Assembly: GCA_023397245.1 (NCBI GenBank)
Contig: JAEWUH010000081.1
Coordinates: forward strand, 1-10,432
Origin: Bacillota bacterium
GTDB lineage: Bacteria > Bacillota > Clostridia > Oscillospirales > Acutalibacteraceae
Direction of reading: 5' to 3'
DNA: 10,432 nucleotides
Under the pieces are notes generated by a model. It was given only the letters and a program-made list of their open reading frames with translations. It did no database searches and was not told the origin of the DNA. Shown piece by piece: positions 6,571-10,432 of this stretch; the first letter of the stretch is position 1; each line of letters begins with the position of its first letter. A program made the translations under genes and the position numbers.

Positions 6571-7053
6571 CAGCGAATTCTCCCCCATCTACCAAAACAT
6601 TTCTTTTATATGAGCCTATTAAACAGTGATTCCGCGAAACATATTTTCTGTATAAATCAGCTTTACTGAATTAAAGCAGTTATACAGCCACCGATATCCT
6701 GTTTTATCAAAAAGAAAGCAAGCGCAATTATATTCCTTGTTTCAAAATCGACAGTAATATCGTGTACCAAAAAGGAGGTTTGCGATATTCTTTCCCCTGC
6801 CAGCATATTGCAGATTTGCGTCACGAAATTCTGCAAAATTTATATTTGCAGTACGCTATTTTTGAATGCAGTCTATCCCCGGACGCACAGAGCATCATCT
6901 TTATCTGTCCGGAAATAATCCTGAGATTGTATTATGATTGGTGATTCCTTGGAATAAAAAGGTATAAAAATGCTTAAAGAAATTAATGGAATGAAGCAAA
7001 CGAAATCGCCAGAACAAGAACCAGACTGATTAACTTTTTAATTTTTTTAGTTC
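6571..7053. other. AT-rich gap without a convincing gene
   Basis: This stretch of about 480 bases holds no ORF I would call a gene. A TATAAA-like - strand -10 at 6605-6610 could serve the gene at 6055-6570 but has no matching -35. A perfect-looking Shine-Dalgarno AAAGGAGG lies at 6771-6778 with no ATG, GTG or TTG at a usable distance, so it may be a remnant. A 19-codon + strand frame at 6970-7029 (MLKEINGMKQTK...) has AAAAAGG 7 nt upstream and is followed by T-rich sequence, but its coding status is unproven. The composition and orphan signals suggest decayed sequence. Confidence 0.4.
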
Positions 7054-7113
7054 GCGGGCCGGCAGAGGAGTGTCTGCCGGCCCGCTATGTAGAAGAGATG
7101 AATGGTGTAAGCA
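7054..7113 (-). repeat. 3' UTR hairpin element, copy B
   Basis: GCGGGCCGGCAGA (7054-7066) and TCTGCCGGCCCGC (7073-7085) form a perfect 13-bp stem with a 6-nt loop. Its core GGCCGGCAG-N8-CTGCCGGCC is identical to copy A at 5996-6054 with the same spacing. It is followed on + by GCTATG-T-AGAAGAGAT and, after 6 nt, TGTAAGCA (7106-7113). It lies 20 nt past the stop of the DUF6147-like gene. The T-rich tract at 7034-7049 is on the wrong side to be a U-tail for a - strand transcript. Confidence 0.7.
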
Positions 7114-7133
7114 ATTTAAAATGGGGAAGCGGA

Positions 7134-7553
7134 TTATCCGCAGTACGCGGAATTTGTTACGCTGATGGCTTCCACCGTACCGCTGCGGTAAACTTTTGCG
7201 AGTACCTCAAATTCGTACTCGTAGCCGCTGGTAACATACCAATATTTATCTAAATAAAGTGTTTCACCGTATACTGTGCTCGTCCAGCTTTTGACGGTGG
7301 TGGTTCCGCTGGCGGTTACCTTTTTGAGAACCCCTGTCACAACAATCTTTGTTGTGCCGGTTTTTGCATCGACTATCGCTCCACAATTTGCACAATTTCC
7401 ATCAAAACTGATTATGGACGAAACATCGTCGGTATTGGTAAACATGACGTGAATGTCAGAGGTACCGGATGAAGCCGTTTTTGCAAAAGCGGGAACACTG
7501 AAGGTAAACATCAGGGTCAGTGCAAGAACAAGGGAAACGATTTTTGTTTTCAT
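7134..7553 (-). CDS. Small secreted protein, DUF6147-like
   Basis: The protein has 139 residues. A clear signal peptide (MKTKIVSLVLALTLMF through VPAFA) predicts cleavage after residue 24. The mature part has alternating polar and hydrophobic strands: SSIISFDGNCANCGAIVDA, GTTKIVVTGVLKKV, TVKSWTSTVYGETLYLDK, YWYVTSGYEYEFEVLAKVY. This fits a small beta-sandwich and resembles the clostridial DUF6147 family, judged from memory of the pattern. Cysteines are C54 and C57 (CANC) and C138 next to the C-terminus. ATG 7553 is used instead of an in-frame GTG at 7562, because AAGGGG lies 8 nt upstream of the ATG. It lies 83 nt downstream of the anti-sigma gene and could be read through from it or from its own promoter. 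Function unknown; extracellular or surface location is well supported. Confidence 0.8.
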   Translation of the reverse strand: MKTKIVSLVLALTLMFTFSVPAFAKTASSGTSDIHVMFTNTDDVSSIISFDGNCANCGAIVDAKTGTTKIVVTGVLKKVTASGTTTVKSWTSTVYGETLYLDKYWYVTSGYEYEFEVLAKVYRSGTVEAISVTNSAYCG

Positions 7554-7587
7554 AAAAGACACCCCTTCTTTAATTTTGAGCTCTGAT

Positions 7588-7619
7588 AATATAACAACAA
7601 ATCCCCCTGTTTTGTTACA
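7588..7619 (-). promoter_or_regulatory. Upstream region of the DUF6147-like gene with TGTAAC motif
   Basis: On the - strand a TGTAAC (7614-7619) is followed 20 nt later by TATATT (7588-7593), about 35 nt before ATG 7553. TGTAAC resembles the -35 of some ECF sigma factors such as B. subtilis sigma-X, but no CGAC/CGTC -10 follows at the usual distance. There is no good sigma-A -35 either. The 32 bases match 26 of 32 bases at 8674-8705 inside the neighbouring sigma gene. A regulatory role is plausible but the promoter type is undecided. Confidence 0.4.
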
Positions 7620-7636
7620 CCTTTTTTCAAACTTTT

Positions 7637-8350
7637 TTATTTTTGTTCATATTTCATACTTTCAGCCATCTGAATCAGCTCTTTTTTGTCGATTTTAGAA
7701 CTGAGTTTAAAGCTGGTTTTATCGGTCTGCCATAAAATCTGTGTCTTATCGGCAGGCGTTTTGGCTTCTAACAGGTACGCTTTTTGTCCGTTTATTGTAA
7801 TTTCCTGATATTTTGAATGTTCGTTGTCCATTGCTGTTTTTTCGCTCGATAAAGGCACCTGATCAAAAGTAATTAATTCGCCATTTTCATTTTGATAGAC
7901 TGTTCTTTGCGTTGAACTTGCTTTTTTCGATTCTGATTCCACAAACCCTTCCGGAATATACTGCGGCTTATACATGCCGGTGTCTTCCGGCGGGGATTCC
8001 TTCTGCCGGAAATAAATATCCACATGGTCGGCTTTCCATTCCAGAACGGAGTTGAAAATTGCGTTTCGGGAGGCTTCCACGCTCAGCAGGCTCCCCATGA
8101 CCACGGAAATCAGAATGACGGCAATGACCGCCGCCTTTTTTGCGGCTTTCAAAATTTTTTGTGCAACCGCCCGGCGGTTTCCTTTTTTTATGGCCTGCCG
8201 GATTTTTTGTTTCAGCGCGGGCGAGGGCAGGTACTCCGGCCGCAGCTCTTTTTCCGCCGGCATTGAGTCCAGCCCCCGCCGGAAGTCTTCCTCCGCTGCC
8301 GCTTTCAGGACGGTGTCGAAAAGCCGGTCATTCAGTTCCGTTTTTTTCAT
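7637..8350 (-). CDS. Membrane anti-sigma factor with DUF4367-like extracytoplasmic domain
   Basis: The protein has 237 residues. Residues 1-70 are cytoplasmic, helical and basic (LFDTVLKAAAEEDFRRGL ... LKQKIRQAIKKGNRR) and should bind the sigma factor. One transmembrane helix spans about 72-91 (KAAVIAVILISVVMGSLLS). The outside domain at about 125-237 has the DUF4367 pattern: PQYIPEGF, GELITFDQ, YQEITINGQKAYLLEA, ILWQTDKTSFKLSS and a final LIQMAESMK. There is no zinc HxxxCxxC anti-sigma motif. ATG 8350 is chosen over one at 8380 because AAAGGGG lies 8 nt upstream of it. Its first 23 nt overlap the end of the sigma gene, so the pair is translationally coupled. Such a protein holds the sigma factor at the membrane until an envelope signal; the signal here is unknown. 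Confidence 0.88.
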   Translation of the reverse strand: MKKTELNDRLFDTVLKAAAEEDFRRGLDSMPAEKELRPEYLPSPALKQKIRQAIKKGNRRAVAQKILKAAKKAAVIAVILISVVMGSLLSVEASRNAIFNSVLEWKADHVDIYFRQKESPPEDTGMYKPQYIPEGFVESESKKASSTQRTVYQNENGELITFDQVPLSSEKTAMDNEHSKYQEITINGQKAYLLEAKTPADKTQILWQTDKTSFKLSSKIDKKELIQMAESMKYEQK

Positions 8351-8897
8351 AATTGCCGCCCCTTTTCTGCATTTCCGCAATCAGCGCCTTCCTTGCGCGG
8401 TGAAGACGCACCCGCACGTTTTCCCGGGAAATATCAAGAATATCCGCGATTTCCTCATCGGCATATTCGTAGATCAGCTTTAGCCTTAGAATATCCTTAT
8501 GGCTGTTGCTCAGTTCCGAAAGACAGGACAGGATGAAATCATAGGTTTCTTCGGTAACGATGAAGTTTAAGGGCTCGTCCTGCGCGCGCTCCGCAACGTC
8601 TTCGCAGAGCTCCAGCGGAAGGATTTTCTCGTGTTTTTCGTCCTTTATCATATTCAGGCAGATGTTCCTTACAATAATAACAACCAAACCCCTTGTTCTG
8701 TTACAGTCATACCAGGTAATTTTTTGCAGATTATCAATTATTTTAACGAATGCCTGTGATACCGCGTCTTCCGCGCGGTATCGGTCCTTTAAGATTCCCT
8801 GCGCCGTATATATCATCGTACCAATATGACTGCGGTATATATCTTCCACAAGACTGCGTTCGGAATCGTTTTGGATGGTCTGAATACAGATCAGCAT
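8328..8897 (-). CDS. ECF-type RNA polymerase sigma factor
   Basis: The protein has 189 residues, a typical ECF length. Sigma region 2 spans about 20-90, with the region 2.2-like RAEDAVSQAFVKIIDNL (41-57) and region 2.3-2.4 running through VVIIVRNICLNMI. Region 4 spans about 122-175 and contains LSELSNSHKDILRLKLI, YEYADEEIADILDISREN and VRVRLHRARKAL, a complete helix-turn-helix. A longer in-frame start at 9098 is rejected. It would add 67 residues (for example KKPCRHSRKID) unlike any sigma factor and would cross the promoter at 8925-8953, whereas ATG 8897 has AGGGGG (8906-8911) 8 nt upstream. The gene overlaps the anti-sigma gene by 23 nt. ECF factors usually direct transcription of envelope-stress or secretion genes; the regulon here is not known. 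Confidence 0.93.
   Translation of the reverse strand: MLICIQTIQNDSERSLVEDIYRSHIGTMIYTAQGILKDRYRAEDAVSQAFVKIIDNLQKITWYDCNRTRGLVVIIVRNICLNMIKDEKHEKILPLELCEDVAERAQDEPLNFIVTEETYDFILSCLSELSNSHKDILRLKLIYEYADEEIADILDISRENVRVRLHRARKALIAEMQKRGGNYEKNGTE
8674..8705 (-). repeat. Intragenic near-copy of the DUF6147 upstream sequence
   Basis: Within the sigma gene (codons for CNRTRGLVVII) 32 bases match 7588-7619 at 26 positions without gaps. Both include TGTAACA and, further on, GTTGTTAT. It could be an internal promoter or operator, or convergence by chance. Confidence 0.45.
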
Positions 8898-8924
8898 ACC
8901 GGCCGCCCCCTGACGTTTTTCTAA

Positions 8925-8953
8925 ATTATAATCTAATTCAGGAACAAAGGCAA
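8925..8953 (-). promoter_or_regulatory. Sigma-A promoter of the sigma/anti-sigma operon
   Basis: On the - strand TTGCCT (8948-8953), a 17-nt spacer, then a perfect TATAAT (8925-8930). A start near 8918 leaves about 20 nt of leader, containing the AGGGGG ribosome binding site. It looks like a housekeeping promoter rather than an autoregulated ECF promoter. Confidence 0.68.
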
Positions 8954-8963
8954 TGAACAAATT

Positions 8964-9041
8964 CAGACTGACGGGAAAGCCGCGCAGCTGCAGAACGGCA
9001 TCAATTTTGCGACTGTGCCTGCACGGCTTTTTCGCAGTCTG
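8964..9041. other. Long near-perfect hairpin upstream of the sigma operon
   Basis: The left arm at 8964-8987 and the right arm at 9019-9041 pair through CAGACTG/CAGTCTG, CGGG/TTCG (two G-T wobbles), AAAGCCG/CGGCTTT and GCAG/CTGC. One bulged A (8971) and one C-A mismatch (8983/9023) interrupt about 22 pairs, and the loop is 31 nt. It begins 10 bp outside the sigma operon -35. It has no U-tail and is not a standard terminator. It could be a small RNA, an untranslated-leader element of a + strand transcript, or a remnant of a palindromic mobile repeat. Confidence 0.55.
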
Positions 9042-9131
9042 GCGGTTTATCTGCAGCCTGTTAACAATTTGTTGCTTAAGATACCAAAAACCGGGCAAAA
9101 ATAGCAGTATTGTGGAATTCTATTCCTTTTT

Positions 9132-9171
9132 CCAGCCTGCTGTGATATAATCAATAAATATGCAGGCTAGG
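9132..9171 (+). promoter_or_regulatory. Extended -10 promoter of CpXC-asnB straddled by an inverted repeat
   Basis: TGATATAAT at 9143-9151 is a perfect extended -10 (TG-N-TATAAT); the -35 position (TTCCTT, 9123-9128) is weak, as extended -10 promoters tolerate. AGCCTGC (9134-9140) and GCAGGCT (9162-9168) form a perfect 7-bp inverted repeat on either side of the -10, with extra CC/GG pairs beyond a bulged A (9169). That position suits a repressor or activator operator. The start would be near 9158. Confidence 0.6.
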
Positions 9172-9176
9172 AAGTG

Positions 9177-9189
9177 CTGATTAAATCAG
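9177..9189. promoter_or_regulatory. Palindromic operator-like site in the CpXC leader
   Basis: CTGATT-A-AATCAG is a perfect palindrome with 6-bp arms, about 20 nt after the predicted transcription start. A dimeric regulator could bind here. No regulator is identified. Confidence 0.35.
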
Positions 9190-9219
9190 GCGGCGGAACG
9201 TGCAGCGGGATTTATTCAG

Positions 9220-9241
9220 CGGTTCCTTAAGGAGGGAACCG
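9220..9241 (+). promoter_or_regulatory. Hairpin with the Shine-Dalgarno sequence in its loop
   Basis: CGGTTCC (9220-9226) pairs perfectly with GGAACCG (9235-9241), leaving the loop TTAAGGAG. The ribosome binding site AAGGAGGG (9229-9236) is therefore mostly in the loop with its end in the stem. ATT at 9214-9216 could also pair with AAT at 9242-9244, reaching the first base of the TTG start. Folding would alter ribosome access, so translational control of the CpXC gene is plausible. Confidence 0.5.
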
Positions 9242-9243
9242 AA

Positions 9244-9903
9244 TTGTCAACACAGATCAGCAAAGACGTGAGCTGCCCGCACTGCGGCGCCGCAGTGAAA
9301 ACACAGATGTGGCCGGGGATCAGCGCCGGGGAAAACCCGGAGCTGCGGGAGAAAATCCTGAATGAAACCCTGTTTGACTGGAAATGCCCCGAATGCGGTT
9401 ATGAGGCGCGGCTTGTATATCCTTGCCTTTACCATGACAAAGACCGAAAATTTATGATATATGTTGTACCGAACGGCAACGACTGCGCGCTTCAGTCCGT
9501 AGATATCAGCGAAGCGTTCCCGCAGTTTAAGGATCTGACCAAGCGGGTGGTTACAACGCCGACCGAGCTGAAGGAAAAAGTCCTGATTTTCGAGGCTGGT
9601 ATGGATGACCTTGCGGTGGAGCTGGTGAAGCTGGCCCTTACCGACGTTGCGGAAAAAAAGCACGGAAAATCGGTTTTATCCGGTTATTTCTGCTATGCGG
9701 ACGAACCGGAGGGGAAGATCGGTTTTTCCTTTTTCCTCAAAGGCAGCAGTGAGCCGGTGCGCCAGGATACAAGGCTGGATGTTTACCGGAAGTCACTTGA
9801 AATTGCAGAGAACGTCGGTTTTTCCGGCGGCGGCGAATTTACGGCGGTGGATTCCCAGACCGCCCGGAACATACTGCGGAAGTACCGCGGCGAGGAGGAT
9901 TAA
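9244..9903 (+). CDS. CpXC domain protein, probable zinc-binding
   Basis: The protein has 219 residues. The N-terminal part is a CpXC domain: C11-PH-C14 and C48-PE-C51 are the two CPxCG knuckles, with the family pattern between and after them (WPGISAGENPELREKIL, DWKCPECGYEARLVYPCLYHDKDRKFMIYVVP). The four cysteines probably hold zinc. Residues 80-219 have no recognised domain; they include VLIFEAGMDDLAVELVKLAL and GKIGFSFFLKG. It is cytoplasmic, with no signal peptide or membrane helix. The start is TTG at 9244, fixed by a near-perfect AAGGAGGG 7 nt upstream; no ATG fits. The molecular function of CpXC proteins is not established. asnB begins 2 nt after its stop, with its ribosome binding site inside this gene, so the two are probably made together. 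Confidence 0.9.
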   Translation: MSTQISKDVSCPHCGAAVKTQMWPGISAGENPELREKILNETLFDWKCPECGYEARLVYPCLYHDKDRKFMIYVVPNGNDCALQSVDISEAFPQFKDLTKRVVTTPTELKEKVLIFEAGMDDLAVELVKLALTDVAEKKHGKSVLSGYFCYADEPEGKIGFSFFLKGSSEPVRQDTRLDVYRKSLEIAENVGFSGGGEFTAVDSQTARNILRKYRGEED

Positions 9904-9905
9904 AA

Positions 9906-10432
9906 ATGTGCGGATTAGTCGGATTTACAGGTGAAGTCATCGACCGGGAAGCGGTCATTAAAACGATGACGGATAAAATAACCCACAGAGGGCCGGATTC
10001 CAGCGGTATCTTTGTGAACGGCGATATTTCTATGGGATTCCGCCGCCTGAGCATCATCGATATTGCCTCCACAGGCGACCAGCCGATTTATAACGAAGAT
10101 CACACGCTGGTGCTTATGTTCAACGGCGAAATCTACAATTATCAGGATTTGCGCAAAACCCTGATCGAAAAAGGGCATAAATTCTATACGAACACCGATT
10201 CCGAGGTGCTGGTTCACGGCTTTGAGGAATGGCACGAGGAGCTTTTGAACCGGCTGCGCGGCATGTTCGCGTTCGCTATCTGGAATACTGTGGACAAAAG
10301 CCTGTTTATTGCCCGCGACTTTTTCGGCATCAAGCCGATGCATTACACCACGGTGGGGAAAAGCTTTGTTTACGCTTCGGAGATCAAGAGCATTCTGGAC
10401 TTTCCGGGATTTGAGAAAAAACTGAATAAAAG
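9906..10432 (+). CDS. asnB: Asparagine synthetase (glutamine-hydrolysing), N-terminal part
   Basis: The first 175 residues are present; the window ends inside the gene. They cover most of the class II glutaminase domain: Cys2 as the exposed nucleophile after Met removal (MCGLVGF), HRGPDSSG at 27-34, RLSIIDI near 47-53, FNGEIYNY at 72-79, TDSEV at 97-101, then RDFFGIKPMHY at 137-147. The enzyme takes ammonia from glutamine and transfers it to an adenylated acid, classically aspartate to asparagine. The synthetase half is off the edge. GAGGAGG (9892-9898) lies 7 nt before ATG 9906, within the CpXC gene. Some AsnB relatives amidate meso-diaminopimelate in peptidoglycan precursors, and the fragment cannot separate the two. 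DFFGIKP replaces the more usual DRFGIKP. Confidence 0.93.
   Translation, partial: MCGLVGFTGEVIDREAVIKTMTDKITHRGPDSSGIFVNGDISMGFRRLSIIDIASTGDQPIYNEDHTLVLMFNGEIYNYQDLRKTLIEKGHKFYTNTDSEVLVHGFEEWHEELLNRLRGMFAFAIWNTVDKSLFIARDFFGIKPMHYTTVGKSFVYASEIKSILDFPGFEKKLNK

Noticed and set aside
6762..6944. Forward 60-codon frame beginning GTG
   Set aside because: The only good Shine-Dalgarno lies inside the frame after its start, and the composition looks non-coding.
8898..9098. Longer N-terminus for the ECF sigma factor
   Set aside because: The extra 67 residues are unlike any sigma factor and would require transcription from above a strong promoter that already sits just before ATG 8897.
8953..9150. Forward 65-codon frame
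   Set aside because: The ribosome binding site is too close to the ATG, the frame crosses the long hairpin and ends in the CpXC -10 element; it is better explained as intergenic sequence.

Overview
The window looks like a piece of a motile Gram-positive clostridial chromosome, most likely from the Ruminococcaceae/Oscillospiraceae side of Clostridia. The reasons are strong AGGAGG-type ribosome binding sites throughout, a chemotaxis locus with cytoplasmic-sensor receptors, a Firmicutes-type LexA box, an ECF sigma factor paired with a DUF4367-type anti-sigma factor, and a DUF6147-like secreted protein. This placement is by gene content and is not proven. No tRNA, rRNA, CRISPR array or insertion sequence was seen.

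Layout. (1) 1-3490, + strand, chemotaxis: the C-terminal end of one methyl-accepting chemotaxis protein (MCP), a terminator, then a cheW-MCP operon behind a sigma-D/sigma-28-like promoter, ending at a long perfect hairpin. (2) 3491-4255, + strand: a two-gene cassette of a 67-residue helical protein and a stand-alone sigma region 4-like helix-turn-helix protein. It lies behind a promoter whose -35 abuts a LexA box. A 15-bp hairpin separates it from the convergent next operon. (3) 4258-5933, - strand: an operon of an acidic, cysteine-cluster protein followed directly (TGA|ATG) by the tRNA 2-thiouridylase mnmA. (4) 5934-7636, AT-rich: two small - strand genes for a membrane-anchored or secreted protein and a DUF6147-like secreted protein. 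Both carry the same GC-rich hairpin plus conserved flank in the 3' UTR, and a 0.5-kb stretch without a convincing gene lies between them. (5) 7637-8953, - strand: ECF sigma factor and overlapping membrane anti-sigma factor, from a consensus-like sigma-A promoter. (6) 8954-9243: a divergent intergenic region dense in structure. It holds a 78-nt long hairpin, an extended -10 promoter straddled by an inverted repeat, a 13-nt palindrome, and a hairpin with a Shine-Dalgarno sequence in its loop. (7) 9244-10432, + strand: a CpXC zinc-binding-domain protein with a TTG start, followed 2 nt later by a glutamine-dependent asparagine synthetase (asnB), cut off by the window end.

How the parts fit. CheW and the MCP are core pieces of the chemoreceptor array; CheA is not in the window. 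The sigma/anti-sigma pair is a membrane signalling module, and the downstream secreted-protein genes are candidate targets. That link is inferred from position and from a 32-bp near-repeat shared by the DUF6147 upstream region and the sigma coding sequence. CpXC and asnB are probably co-translated; whether AsnB makes free asparagine or amidates a cell-wall precursor cannot be told here. No complete undescribed system is demonstrated. The best leads are the LexA-box cassette, the paired 3' UTR hairpin repeats, the long hairpin at 8964-9041 and the Shine-Dalgarno hairpin at 9220-9241.
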